Assembly: GCA_004138175.2 (NCBI GenBank)
Contig: RYFE02000013.1
Span: 62,001 to 126,000 of the forward strand
Reading direction: 5' to 3'
Length of the DNA stretch: 64,000 nucleotides
Origin: Chloroflexales bacterium ZM16-3
Lineage (GTDB): Bacteria; Chloroflexota; Chloroflexia; Chloroflexales; Chloroflexaceae
The notes under the pieces were generated by a model. The model was not told where the DNA came from. It searched no databases and worked only from the letters and a program-made list of their open reading frames with translations. This document shows, piece by piece, positions 24,002 to 32,900 of this stretch; positions within the stretch are counted from its first letter, which is position 1, and the number at the start of each line of letters is the position of its first letter. The position numbers and the translations under genes were made by a program.

Positions 24002-24925
24002 GCTGCCCCGCCAGCGGGCCGTCTGCTCACGGTAGAACTCCAGGCGGGCCGCGCTGAGCCCGCTGCCCATGTAGGCGCTGCCCAGAATAGCGGCGGCGGC
24101 CCCGAGCGGGCTAGAGGCCAGTCGCTGCCAGACCACGCCCAGGCCGCTGGCGATCACGAAGCTCAGCAGCAGCAGGCCGATGGCGCCCATCAGGTTGCGG
24201 CGCACAATGTTGACGCTGTAGTAGAGCGCGCGCAGCGGGCCAGATCGGCTCATCAGGATGGCCTCGGGCGCGAAGCCGGCGTAGACATAGGCCCAGAAGC
24301 AGGCGATGTACCAGGCCAGGGCGACGGGCAGGGCGGCGGCGGGGATGGTGGCGATGATGATCGCTGAGATCGCCAGGAAGGGCAGCCCGAGCAGTAGCCC
24401 CACCCCAATCGCCGCCAGCAGGGCGAGGCAGATCGTGCCGGCCACCTGGAGCGTGCGCTGGAGCGAGGGCACGAGCGCAAAGGGCTCGTCGCGCACCGCG
24501 CCGCCCAGCACCGTCAGAAAGAGGCTGCTGCATAGCAGGGCGAGCGCGTTGATCAGGGCGAAGGCGCCGAGCAGTTGGAGCGGGTCGGCCAGGGAGATCG
24601 CGCTCTGGCTGAGCGATGCCGCGCCCGCCGGGGCCAGCACCGGCACCATGTTCAGCCATGCCAGAGACAGCCGCATATCGCTGCGCAGAAGGGTATTGGC
24701 CAGATCCTGCTGGGCCTGCGGGCTGCCGCCGAGCGCCTTGGCCGCCGCGTGTACGCCCGCGCGCAGGCTGCCCGACGATCCGCCCATCGCCAACGGGCTG
24801 CCCAGCCAAAGGTAGGCGCTCACGCCGGCGGGGATCAGGGCCACCCATGGCCGCCGGTACAGCGCGCGGTACCCTGCGCTTATTGTATCTACCAAACTGG
24901 GGCTCTGGGGCTTCACAACGGTCAA
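23990..24925 (-). CDS. polytopic membrane protein of unknown function
   Basis: 311 residues from TTG 24925. That start is chosen because GGAGGAGG lies 5-6 bases upstream and because the promoter's -10 lies at 24955-24950, which excludes the longer in-frame ORF to 25117. About five or six membrane segments are visible (PWVALIPAGVSAYLWL, LLGAFALINALALLCSSLFL, LALLAAIGVGLLLGLPFLAISAIIIATI, ALAWYIACFWAYVYA, MGAIGLLLLSFVIASGLG). Short N-terminal cytosolic helix and charged C-terminus. The pattern is like uncharacterised DUF-type bacterial membrane proteins next to gyrB in other genomes; no catalytic motif is seen. Confidence 0.7.
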   Translation of the reverse strand: MTVVKPQSPSLVDTISAGYRALYRRPWVALIPAGVSAYLWLGSPLAMGGSSGSLRAGVHAAAKALGGSPQAQQDLANTLLRSDMRLSLAWLNMVPVLAPAGAASLSQSAISLADPLQLLGAFALINALALLCSSLFLTVLGGAVRDEPFALVPSLQRTLQVAGTICLALLAAIGVGLLLGLPFLAISAIIIATIPAAALPVALAWYIACFWAYVYAGFAPEAILMSRSGPLRALYYSVNIVRRNLMGAIGLLLLSFVIASGLGVVWQRLASSPLGAAAAILGSAYMGSGLSAARLEFYREQTARWRGSADS

Positions 24926-24949
24926 GACGGCCTCCTCCACAACCGTCTC

Positions 24950-24978
24950 ATTATACCATATCCGGGCGCGCATGGGAA
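24950..24978 (-). promoter_or_regulatory. promoter of the membrane-protein gene
   Basis: Minus strand -35 TTCCCA (24978-24973), 17-base spacer, perfect -10 TATAAT (24955-24950). The predicted 5' leader is only about 18 bases and contains the GGAGGAGG ribosome site, fixing the TTG start at 24925. Confidence 0.6.
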
Positions 24979-25025
24979 GTTTCTTTGGTACATGTGTACG
25001 ACTAGGACTCGTTTGCGTGTTGAAC

Positions 25026-25053
25026 GCAACACTCAACGCGCAACACGCAACAT
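25026..25053. repeat. GCAACAC-type heptamer array at the 3' end of feoC
   Basis: Four heptamers (GCAACAC, TCAACGC, GCAACAC, GCAACAT). On the minus strand the array encodes the last residues and the stop codon of feoC and is followed by a complementary GTTTGCGTGTTGA segment. Confidence 0.75.
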
Positions 25054-25278
25054 ATACCCCCGCTGGCCCAGGTCGAGCCCGCCGACGCAGATCTTCGTCA
25101 GCGGGCAGGCATCGCAATCAGAGCAGTGCTCCACCTCGATCAGGCGACCGCTCCGCACCAGCGTGCGCAGCATATGGTCGAGCATGCCGGGGCTCACACC
25201 CAGCTCGTCTGCAATCATGGCGTGGCTCAAGGTGGTGTCCGGCGCGCGCCGAAAAATCTCAAGCAGCTCGTGAAGCAT
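25033..25278 (-). CDS. feoC: FeoC-like winged-helix Fe-S protein
   Basis: 81 residues. It has a winged-helix pattern (LLEIFRRAPDTTLSHAMIADELGVSPGMLDHMLRTLVRSGRL) followed by the cysteine cluster C-S-D-C-D-A-C-P-L-T-K-I-C, the oxygen-sensitive Fe-S ligand region of FeoC. FeoC modulates FeoB stability or transport in ferrous iron uptake. It is the last gene of the feo set, 30 bases after feoB-TM; the last five residues come from a repeat array. Confidence 0.88.
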   Translation of the reverse strand: MLHELLEIFRRAPDTTLSHAMIADELGVSPGMLDHMLRTLVRSGRLIEVEHCSDCDACPLTKICVGGLDLGQRGYMLRVAR

Positions 25279-25286
25279 GGTTCACC

Positions 25287-25307
25287 ATTTTGCATTTTGC
25301 ATTTTGC
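25287..25307. repeat. ATTTTGC heptamer array between feoB-TM and feoC
   Basis: Three perfect ATTTTGC units fill most of the 30-base gap between the stop of the permease gene (25309) and the feoC start (25278). Confidence 0.75.
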
Positions 25308-25308
25308 A

Positions 25309-27000
25309 TTACCCCATCCCCAGCAGCCGACCGACCTGGTAGACCGTGACGGCGGCCAGCCAGGGCACGGCCAGGGTCAGGCCCAGCGAGGCGAGCGCCC
25401 AGCGCGGGCCGAACTCCTGGATCTGCGCGCCCACGGTGGAGACGCAGGGCACGTAGAGCAGCACGAAGAGCATGAAGGCGACCGCCGAGAGCGGGGTGAA
25501 GGCCCGCTGGAGCGCCGCGCCCAGGGCGGTGTCCTGCGGCTCGGCCGCCGCCGGGAAGAGCGTCACCCCCGGCGTGAGCGCGTCGAGCAGCGCCCCGCCG
25601 GCCGCCCCCGTCGCCCGCAGCAGCCCGCCGAAGATCGTGTCGGCGTCATCGGCCAGGGTGGCCGGGGCCGCCGGGGCCGTCGGAGCCTCGCCCACATAGA
25701 CCTGGGCCATGGTGGAGAGCACCACCTCTTTGGCCATCACCCCGGTGAGCAGGGAGCCCGCTGCCTGCCAGGTGCCGAAGCCTGTCGGGGCCAGCGCCAG
25801 CGCCGCAGCGCCGCTCAGCTGGCCGAAGGCGCTCTCACGCGGGCTGGCGACGCCCCAGGGAAGGTGCAGCAGCAGCCACAGGCCCAGCGAGGCGGCCAGG
25901 ATAACCGTCCCGGCCTTACGCACGAACCCCGCCGTGTGCCGCCACGCCTGCCGCCAGAGCCCATACGGGGTGGGCAGCCGGTAGGGCGACAGCTCCATGA
26001 TGAATGCCCCGCGCTGCCCCCCGCGAAACACCGTCTGCGAGAGGGCCACGCCCACCGTCGCCGCGACCACGATCCCCGACAGGTACATCGCCCAGATCAC
26101 CATATTGGCGCGCTGCGGGAAGAAGGCCATGCCGAAGATCACATACACCGGCAGGCGGGCTGAGCACGACATGAAGGGGATGAGCAGGCCGGTCAGAATG
26201 CGGGCCGGCCTGCTCTCGATCGTGCGGGTCGCGTAGATCGCCGGCACATTGCAGCCGAAGCCCAGGATCATCGGGATGAACGACTTGCCGTGCAGGCCAA
26301 GGGCGCTGATTGCCCGATCCATTACAAAGGCCGCCCGAGCCAGGTAGCCGCTCTCCTCCAGCATGGCCAGGATGAGGTAGAGCACCAGCAGGCCGGGCAC
26401 AAAGGCCAGCACCCCGCCCACCCCGGTGATCGCGCCGTCTACCACCATTGAGGTGAGCCAGGTCGGGGCGTGCGCGGCGGACAGCAGCGCCCCAGCCCAG
26501 CGCGTCACCGGCCCGGAGATCACCGCATCTGTCCAGTCGACATAAGGCGCAGAGACATTCTGCACCAGGCCGAAGACCAGCAGCATCAGGGCCATGAAGA
26601 TCGGGATGCCCAGGTACTTGTGGGTGGCGATACGGTCGATCCGCTCGGAGAGGGTGATCTCCGGCGAATCGGGGCGGGCCAGGGATTGCGCCACCACCTG
26701 GCGGATCACCCGGTAGCGCGCATCGGCGATCACCAGGTCAAGCTCATCGCCATAGGCGGCCATCAGCCGCGCCCGGCTCGTGGCGACCGCCTGCTCGGCG
26801 GCGGCCTGCTCGGCGGGCGGGGACTCGCCGAGCAGGCCATCCTCGCCCTCAAGCAGCTGGATGGCCAGCCAGCGCGGCGGGTAGATCGCGGCGATGGCTG
26901 GCAGGTTCGCCAGATGCTCGGCAAGCTTGGCAATCTCGCCATCTAGCGGGTCGCCATAGGTCGGCAGCACGCCGACGGAGATCAGCGGCAGTGTGGACAT
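25309..27000 (-). CDS. feoB: FeoB permease part (helical linker and membrane domain), separate gene
   Basis: 563 residues. Residues 1-125 correspond to the helical stretch after the FeoB G domain ([16 protein letters not shown]). The membrane part has the conserved GFGCNVPA and [12 protein letters not shown] motifs of the iron path and [16 protein letters not shown] near the C-terminal gate. FeoB imports Fe2+ across the cytoplasmic membrane. The normal protein has its GTPase in the same chain; here that is a separate gene in another frame overlapping by 19 bases. ATG 27000 has its own AGGAG, so it can be translated independently. Confidence 0.92.
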   Translation of the reverse strand: MSTLPLISVGVLPTYGDPLDGEIAKLAEHLANLPAIAAIYPPRWLAIQLLEGEDGLLGESPPAEQAAAEQAVATSRARLMAAYGDELDLVIADARYRVIRQVVAQSLARPDSPEITLSERIDRIATHKYLGIPIFMALMLLVFGLVQNVSAPYVDWTDAVISGPVTRWAGALLSAAHAPTWLTSMVVDGAITGVGGVLAFVPGLLVLYLILAMLEESGYLARAAFVMDRAISALGLHGKSFIPMILGFGCNVPAIYATRTIESRPARILTGLLIPFMSCSARLPVYVIFGMAFFPQRANMVIWAMYLSGIVVAATVGVALSQTVFRGGQRGAFIMELSPYRLPTPYGLWRQAWRHTAGFVRKAGTVILAASLGLWLLLHLPWGVASPRESAFGQLSGAAALALAPTGFGTWQAAGSLLTGVMAKEVVLSTMAQVYVGEAPTAPAAPATLADDADTIFGGLLRATGAAGGALLDALTPGVTLFPAAAEPQDTALGAALQRAFTPLSAVAFMLFVLLYVPCVSTVGAQIQEFGPRWALASLGLTLAVPWLAAVTVYQVGRLLGMG

Positions 27001-27506
27001 GCCGGCGCTCCTCTTCCGTGGCGCTGCACCGCAGCGCGTAGCTCATCCATCCCCGCGCCGGTGTGACCTACGCACGACACCACCGCCACGCCGCCGAGCG
27101 CCGTCGAGAGCGCCCCGTAGTCGATCCGCAGCCCGCGCTGGCGGGCCAGGTCGGTCATCGTCAGCGCCACCACCAGCGGGGTGCCCGTCTCAATGATCTG
27201 AAGCGTCAGGTAGAGGTTGCGCTCCAGGTTTGCGGCGTCCACCACATTAATGACCAGGGAAGGCCGCTCGCGCACCAGGTAGTCGCGGGTGATAGCCTCC
27301 TCGGGCGAGTAGGCCGAGAGGCTGTAGGCCCCCGGCAGATCGACCAGATCGACAGCCAGGTCGCCCGCCTGGAAGCGCCCCGTCGCCCGCTCGACCGTCT
27401 TGCCCGGCCAGTTGCCGGTGTGCTGCTGCGCCCCAGTCAGGGCGTTGAAGATACTGCTCTTGCCGACGTTTGGGTTGCCGGCGAGGGCGGTGTGGAGGGC
27501 GGACAT
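26982..27506 (-). CDS. feoB: FeoB GTPase domain, separate gene
   Basis: 174 residues. G1 GNPNVGKSS, switch region GNWPGKTVE and G3 [15 protein letters not shown] are typical FeoB. The G4 position reads TMTDLA where FeoB usually has NxxD, so guanine recognition may be altered; G5 is SCVGHTGAG. The protein ends 30 residues after G5 instead of continuing into the membrane domain. It lies between feoA and the permease gene. It is expected to regulate the permease as a separate cytosolic subunit. Confidence 0.9.
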   Translation of the reverse strand: MSALHTALAGNPNVGKSSIFNALTGAQQHTGNWPGKTVERATGRFQAGDLAVDLVDLPGAYSLSAYSPEEAITRDYLVRERPSLVINVVDAANLERNLYLTLQIIETGTPLVVALTMTDLARQRGLRIDYGALSTALGGVAVVSCVGHTGAGMDELRAAVQRHGRGAPACPHCR

Positions 27507-27533
27507 GCGCGAGCCTTTCCGATGATCTTCGTG

Positions 27534-27770
27534 TCACCCACTCACCAAAATCTGCCCCGCATCGGCCTTGCGCAGCGAGAGGCGGTAGCCCTTCAGCTCA
27601 ATCTCTAGCGGGTCCCCTAGAGGTGCCACCCGCGTGACAGTGAGCGTCTCGCCGGGGATGAGGCCGAGGGCCAGCAGGCGGCGGCGCAGCGGTCCAACGA
27701 CGCCAAGGGTGATGATAGTTGCGGACTGGCCGACGGGAACATCGCTGAGCGGGATGCGGGGAGCGGTCAT
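27534..27770 (-). CDS. feoA: FeoA, ferrous iron transport accessory protein
   Basis: 78 residues with the SH3-like FeoA pattern (IPLSDVPVGQSATIITLGV, RLLALGLIPGETLTVTRVAPLGDPLEIELKGYRLSLRKADAGQILV). FeoA is a small cytosolic protein required for FeoB activity. Its start overlaps the end of the DtxR-type regulator gene by four bases (ATGA), and the feoB GTPase gene begins 27 bases later. Confidence 0.94.
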   Translation of the reverse strand: MTAPRIPLSDVPVGQSATIITLGVVGPLRRRLLALGLIPGETLTVTRVAPLGDPLEIELKGYRLSLRKADAGQILVSG

Positions 27771-28465
27771 GGGGTATTCCTCGGTTCATGATGCAAGGGC
27801 AGGGCGCGAATGGCGATGGCGATCTCAGGCGCGAGCCGCAGCTCGCGACCGCCCACATCGATCAGGGCTGACCCGGTGGCCCCAAGGGCCAGCAGGCGCA
27901 GCTCGACGCCCGGCAGCAGCCCCTCATCGGCGAGGAATGCCCGTGCGGCAGGGTCGGCATCAATGGCGACCACACGGGCAGCTTGGCCGACGGCGATATG
28001 CTCCAGCGGTAGCCCGCCCGCCCCCGGCGCGCGGTCGCCCGGCCCAGGGATGGGCTTGCCCTGCGGGCTGAGCTGCGGACAGCCGAGGAACTGCGCCAGC
28101 CGGTCAGAGACATCGACCGAGGTCAGGTGCTCCATGCGGCAGGCCAGCGCATCGGCATCCTCGACCGACATGCCCAGCCGTTCGACCAGAAAGACCTCCC
28201 AGAGCCTGCGGTAGCGCAGCACCAGGGTGGCCGCTGCCCTACCCTCGGGCGTCAGCTCGACGCCTCGGTAGGGCACATAGGTAAGCAGGCCGGCATCGGC
28301 CAGCTTGCGCACCATCTGGTTGGCCGAGACGGGCTGGATGTCCAGCGAATGAGCCAGCTGGGCCAGGGGAATAGGCGGCGGCACACCATCCTCGGCCAGC
28401 ATGGCCACGGTGAGCAGGTACATCTGCTCGCTCTCACTCATCGGGTGGAAGTTTTGGTCGGCCAT
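27767..28465 (-). CDS. DtxR/IdeR/MntR-family metal-dependent repressor
   Basis: 232 residues. The N-terminal winged helix (SESEQMYLLTVAMLAEDG, PLAQLAHSLDIQPVSANQMVRKLADAGLLTYVPYRGVELTPEG) leads to the metal-binding dimerisation domain with CRMEHLTSVDVSDRLAQFLG (Cys and His/Glu ligands) and a C-terminal FeoA/SH3-like domain. It should bind Fe2+ (or Mn2+) and repress the feo operon it heads. A DtxR-like operator overlaps its promoter. Coupling to feoA makes it autoregulated together with iron uptake. Confidence 0.93.
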   Translation of the reverse strand: MADQNFHPMSESEQMYLLTVAMLAEDGVPPPIPLAQLAHSLDIQPVSANQMVRKLADAGLLTYVPYRGVELTPEGRAAATLVLRYRRLWEVFLVERLGMSVEDADALACRMEHLTSVDVSDRLAQFLGCPQLSPQGKPIPGPGDRAPGAGGLPLEHIAVGQAARVVAIDADPAARAFLADEGLLPGVELRLLALGATGSALIDVGGRELRLAPEIAIAIRALPLHHEPRNTP

Positions 28466-28484
28466 TGATTTTAACAGTTTTTTC

Positions 28485-28527
28485 TTACGGCTAGCCTAAT
28501 CATATCAGCACAGATATTGCCGCACAA
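28485..28527 (-). promoter_or_regulatory. promoter and iron-box-like operator of the dtxR-feo operon
   Basis: Minus strand: -35 TTGTGC (28527-28522), 17-base spacer, -10 TATGAT (28504-28499), immediately followed by TTAGGCTAGCCGTAA (28499-28485). The last element matches the first part of the DtxR/IdeR box TTAGGTTAGSCTAACCTAA, with 13 of 19 positions identical over the full length, and is centred on GGCTAGCC. Confidence 0.55.
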
Positions 28528-28611
28528 GCGATGCTGGGTGGATATCCAATAACCAGATGGCTGACTGGAGCCAATCCAGCTTAGCGAGGTCTGGGATGTG
28601 GCACCAGGTAT

Positions 28612-28774
28612 CAGGGCTGATGCAACATCACGCGCCCGGCCCGTAAACGGGCGGGCTCTGGTCTACGAAGGCCGCCTGCGCGGCCTACCGGAGGCCGCGC
28701 AGGCGGCCTTCGTAGATGAGAGCCCGCGACTTCAGTCGCCGGGCGGCGGCATCCGGCGATGCTGCAACAGCTCT
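28612..28774. mobile_element. MITE-like palindromic element, type B, with 11-bp direct repeats
   Basis: 163 bases flanked by perfect direct repeats GCACCAGGTAT (28601-28611 and 28775-28785). Imperfect inverted ends AGGGCTGATGCAACATC / AGAGCTGTTGCAGCATC (14 of 17). The centre is a 23-base perfect stem of the CTACGAAGGCCGCC type with a 7-base loop, flanked by GGCCCGTAAACGGGC and GACTTCAGTC palindromes. It occupies most of the 387-base gap between the regulator gene and the next hypothetical gene. A similar core recurs, inverted, at about 63.1 kb. Confidence 0.75.
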
Positions 28775-28816
28775 GCACCAGGTATGTTGTGACGACCCCA
28801 AGGGCGGCCCCGGTGC

Positions 28817-28845
28817 TATAATGGGAAGACAGCAACATGTAAGGG
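28817..28845 (+). promoter_or_regulatory. -10 box and ribosome-binding site of the hypothetical gene at 28853
   Basis: TATAAT at 28817-28822, then AAGGGGAGG just before ATG 28853. The nearest -35-like TTGTGA is 24 bases away, so the -35 is doubtful. Confidence 0.45.
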
Positions 28846-28852
28846 GAGGTAC

Positions 28853-29545
28853 ATGCTCACCTACGAGAACTTTGTCTCTGTCCTGCTGACCAGTATCGAG
28901 CAGGCCGGCCTGAATATCGCCTACACCCAAGAGCTGATCGACACCCACGCCCTCGGGAGAAGCCTCAGCATCACCTGCCTCCCCGACGGGATAGAGGACG
29001 ACCGCAGCCCCCAGGAGCCCTCGCTGCGGGCGATGGTCGCCTTCCGCTGGTCGCCCGAGTTCACTGTCTTCTCGCTGCGCGGCGTCGACTCGCTCGACAA
29101 CATCGAGCGCTTCGTCGACGAGCGGCTCTTCGCGCATACCCGCAGCGGCCCCTCCCTCGATGTCGAGGTGACCTACCACATCCCGCTGCGGCCCGAGCAG
29201 CAGCGGGATGTGAACACCCTCCCGGCCATGGCCCGCTCGATTCACGAGATCCACGCGGCCCTGGCTGACTCCGACGATATGGTGCGCATCAACAGCCAGC
29301 TGGTCTTCTTCCCCGGCCAGATGCCGCGCATCGAGAGCCTGACCGCCCAGCGAGTCTGGAGCATCGACGATGCCCTCTACGATCCCGACCTGCTGGCGGC
29401 GGTTTTTGAGGAGCTGTGCAGCGAGCTCCACGCCATGCTGGAGCTGCTCTATGTCAACTACGGCATCCGCGACGAGAGCGCCGGGAACAGCGAGGCCGAC
29501 GCGCTGCCTGTCGACCGGCAGTACCTCAAGCCCCCCACCGCATGA
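28853..29545 (+). CDS. conserved-looking hypothetical protein, soluble, acidic
   Basis: 230 residues; I do not recognise a family. It has no signal peptide or membrane segment. Composition is ordinary for a globular alpha/beta protein (MLTYENFVSVLLTSIEQAGLNIAYT, MVAFRWSPEFTVFSLRG, VEVTYHIPLRP, INSQLVFFPGQMPRIESL, VFEELCSELHAMLELLYVNYG). Codon use and GC match the genome, and it has a good ribosome site and a TATAAT box, so it is very likely a real gene transcribed alone. An IS remnant begins right after its stop. Confidence 0.75.
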   Translation: MLTYENFVSVLLTSIEQAGLNIAYTQELIDTHALGRSLSITCLPDGIEDDRSPQEPSLRAMVAFRWSPEFTVFSLRGVDSLDNIERFVDERLFAHTRSGPSLDVEVTYHIPLRPEQQRDVNTLPAMARSIHEIHAALADSDDMVRINSQLVFFPGQMPRIESLTAQRVWSIDDALYDPDLLAAVFEELCSELHAMLELLYVNYGIRDESAGNSEADALPVDRQYLKPPTA

Positions 29546-29604
29546 CTATAATGGCTCAAGGAATTCGGACACTCGGTCAGGCAACAGAAAGGAAGTCTGA
29601 CCCG

Positions 29605-29833
29605 ATGAAAAAGGTTTACACACAATACCGCAGAAGTAACCCTGTGAAGTGTTCTGTCATTCTGAGCGCAGCGAAGAATCCCGGCCGGGACGCTTCGCTG
29701 CGCTCAGCGTGACATGGGTGACAGGGTTACTTCTGCGGTATTGCGTTTACACGTCCGCCTTCAAAGCCCAGGTCGCGCTGGAGCTTCTCAAGGAAGAGAA
29801 GACCCTGGCTCAGCTCAGGAGCGAGCATGGGTG
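29605..29833 (+). pseudogene. IS3-type transposase orfA, 5' fragment, interrupted by a type A MITE
   Basis: Codons 29605-29621 (MKKVY) join in frame to 29753 onward if the 123-base insertion and one 8-base duplication are removed, giving MKKVYTSAFKAQVALELLK, the classic OrfA start, continued by EEKTLAQLRSEHG. Similarity stops near 29833; the rest of the IS is gone. The sequence from 29552, just after the previous gene, to 29604 is probably the IS left end. The remaining sequence to 29929 shows no gene. Confidence 0.8.
29622..29744. mobile_element. MITE-like element, type A, inserted in the IS3 orfA fragment
   Basis: 123 bases with 23-base perfect inverted ends (CAATACCGCAGAAGTAACCC plus TGT) and the CATTCTGAGCGCAGCGAAG core. 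Flanked by perfect 8-base direct repeats GTTTACAC (29614-29621, 29745-29752). The undecayed ends and duplication suggest a recent insertion. Confidence 0.9.
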
Positions 29834-29929
29834 GGAACCACTGTACTGTGCGCGTGGCGGGCGATCACACGCAAGGGTCTGGCCTCGCTCTACCGTGCGC
29901 GGCCAGGGCTTCCAGTTTCGCGCTGCCGA

Positions 29930-32900
29930 TCAAGGCATGCGCTGAGTCTGAGCGACCCAGTAGCTGAGCAGGCCCAGACGCCAACGGTAGCGCAGCCCGC
30001 CCTCCTCGGCCTCATCACGCTCGCCCTGTAGCAGGTCGCGCCAGGCGAGCCGCTGGAGGGCCGCCTCGATCAGGGGTTTGGCGAGCGTCAGGCCGCGGGC
30101 CTGCATAGCTGCGATGAGGTGCCCGGTGCCCTTCGCCGTGGTCAGCGGTAGGGTGCGGGTCAGGGCCGCGAGCACCGCCTGCTCATCGGCAGATGAGTCG
30201 CTCCAGAGGTCGGCCAGCGGTGCCTCGCCGAGCTCAAGCACATGCTCGCGCACCGCGAGCACGTGCTCCAGAGTGATTACGCTCTGCTGGCGCGTGTTCG
30301 CTGCGTCGACCAGGGTCTGGCAGAGTAGCTGGAGGAAATAGGGCTGGCCGCCGCTTAGCCGAAGCAGCTGGTCGATCGCCAGCTCATCATAGCGCAGCGC
30401 GTCGCTAAGTGGCGCGCTGATCAGGGCGCGTGCCTCATCGCTGCCCAGGCCACTGAGCCGGTGATGGAGAGCCGCGTTAAAGATGCCGGCCCATGCCGCC
30501 GGGCGGAGCTCGTCGAGTCGGTGCGCCCCGGCGATCACCAGCGTGAGCCGCGACTCGTGCTGCATCAGGTGGCGTAGGTAGCCGAAGAAGGCCGGGTCGA
30601 GCCGGCCCTGGGCGCTGCGCTCTTCCAGGGCCTCGATCTCGTCGAGCAGAAGCAGCAATCGGCGCTCACCGGCAGCCGCCAGGATCGTGGGCAGGAATTC
30701 GTCGGCGAACGCGGACGCCGGCTCGACCGCGAAGCGCGCCGGGTCCGGCGCGGGCAGCGCGAGTGCTGCCGCGATCCGCGCGGCCATGCCGGCGAGCAGC
30801 TGCGGCAGCCCCGGGTCGATCGCGAGCCGCTGTCCATCGAGGTAGACCGCGACGACGGAGTCGCCCATGCGGTCACCCAGCTGCTGGAGCAGCGAGGTCT
30901 TGCCCATGCGCCGCTGCCCAGTCAGCACCAGAGCCGTCGGCAGCGGGCGGGAGATCGCCCGCGTGATCGCCGCGATGTCGCCTGTCCGCCCGACAAACAC
31001 CTGACTGCCCGACCGCAGCGGCATGCCGGCAATATACGGGTTCGCGAGCGGCGCGCGCCAGGGCGGGGATGTCAGCACCGCCACCGCCAGCGTCTGGGTC
31101 TGGGGCGCGCGGTCGCCGGCGGCGTCGGCGTAGGTCAGGCGCAGGATCGGGCGCAGCGCGGCACCTCCGTCCGGACGGAGCACAAAGGTGATCAGGCGCG
31201 TCTCGCCCGCCGGTAGCTCTGCTATCTGCTGCTCCGGGTCTTGCACAATAATGCCATCCTCTGGCAGAAGACGCAGCGCGACCGCGCGGGCCGGGCCGTA
31301 GCCGTGGTTCGTCAGCTCTAGGGCCAGGGTGATCTCGGGGGCGGCGACCACGCTGCCGGTGATCAGCCGCAGCGCAAGCTGAGCTCGGCCCTGGATGTCC
31401 TGGAGATGCTGATCAATGCGGGCGAGCCAGTGACTTGCGATGCTGCGGGCGATCTGACGGGCAACCAGGGTGAGGGCGTCGGGCAGGCGCCCCTCTAGCA
31501 GCTCAAGCTGGGCCCGCGCCTGCTGAAGGCACGTCACCTGGCCGGCAGTCGTCACCTGGCGCGGCAGCGCGGCCAGCGTGTCGAGGATGGCGGCGAAGCT
31601 GGTCAGGGCTGCGGCGAGCGGTGCCGCTGGCGCACTGTCCAGGACCAGCGCCTGAACCGGTGCCGCCAGCGCCCCCAGATCGGTCACGGAAGTGGCATCC
31701 AGCGCGATGTGACAGAGCTGATACAGCTGTGCGCTCGGGGCCGGCACCGCAGGGGCCTCGGCCAGCATGCGCAGACCGGCGATAAGCAGGGTGGGATCAT
31801 GGTGGCCCTCTACGATCAGGCGGTAGCCCGTGGCGAGATCGGCCAGTGTGGGCGCGTCGTGGCGCTGAAGGGCCGCAGGCAGCGCCGCCAGGATCGCGGC
31901 TGCCTCCGCGCTTGCCAGCGCCTCTCCGGCAAGCCTTTGGAGCGTGGCGATCTCCGTCTCAGGGGCGCGGGCCAGCGTTTGGGCCAGCGCCTCAGCCCGC
32001 CCGGCGGGCGCGAGCTGGTAGGCGACCAGCTGGGCGACGGCGATAGCCGTGCCGGTGCGCTCCGCAAGGGCCAGTAGCAGCTCGATCGTGACGCGGGTGT
32101 AGGGCTCCTCCGAGCGGCGCGGGCCGAGGGCCAGCGTGCCGATCACCGTGCGGTCGCCGTCGCGGAGCGCCGTCAGCGGCAGGATGAGCGGCCAGCGCTG
32201 ATCGGTGGGTCGGTGCCACTCCGTATCGGGCTTGAGCTGATCTGCTGTTTGGCGGTCAAGCGTTGTGGGCGTATCTGCGGGGGGCGCTTGGGCGTGGGAC
32301 AGGTGAAACTGATCGTCCTGGGCGCGGAGATAGATGACACCGTAGGAGATCTTGAGCAGGTCGGTGCTCGTCCTCAGCAAGGCATCGAGCAGCTCGGGGG
32401 TGGTGCGTCGCTGGTTTAGTGCGCGGGTGAAGGCGATCACCGTCGGGCGGAAGTCGATCGTCACGCGGTCGAAGCGCCGGTCGATCAGGCCCTGAAAGCG
32501 GGGGTAGAGCGGGCCGACCAGCAGCATACAGACCATCGTGGTCATCACCGCAGTCAGCTCGTTGTCGATGCTGGTCAGGTTGCGCAGCAGGGCCTGACTG
32601 ACCAGCACGGTTATGCCGCCGACGGCGACCAGCGTGGTGCTCAGCGCCCCATAGAGCAGCGTGCGCCGGATGACAGTCTCGATGCCCCAGAGCCGGTAGC
32701 GCAGCATGGCCATGGTGAAGCAGCCGGCGATCCCGATCAGGGTGAGCTCGTAGAGCAGGTTGCTCAGCAGTTCATAGACAAACTGAGGAGCAAGGCTCGG
32801 TGCGATTGCGAAGCGCACGATCCAGCGGCCAAGATAATAGCTGATCACCACGGCCAGCCCGATCAGCAGCCCGAAGACCGCCCACTGCATTTGCCGACGC

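Noticed and set aside
21989-24367. 792-codon open frame on the plus strand
   Set aside because: It is the antisense shadow of gyrB; composition is that of a reverse-strand frame and it has no start signal or family pattern.
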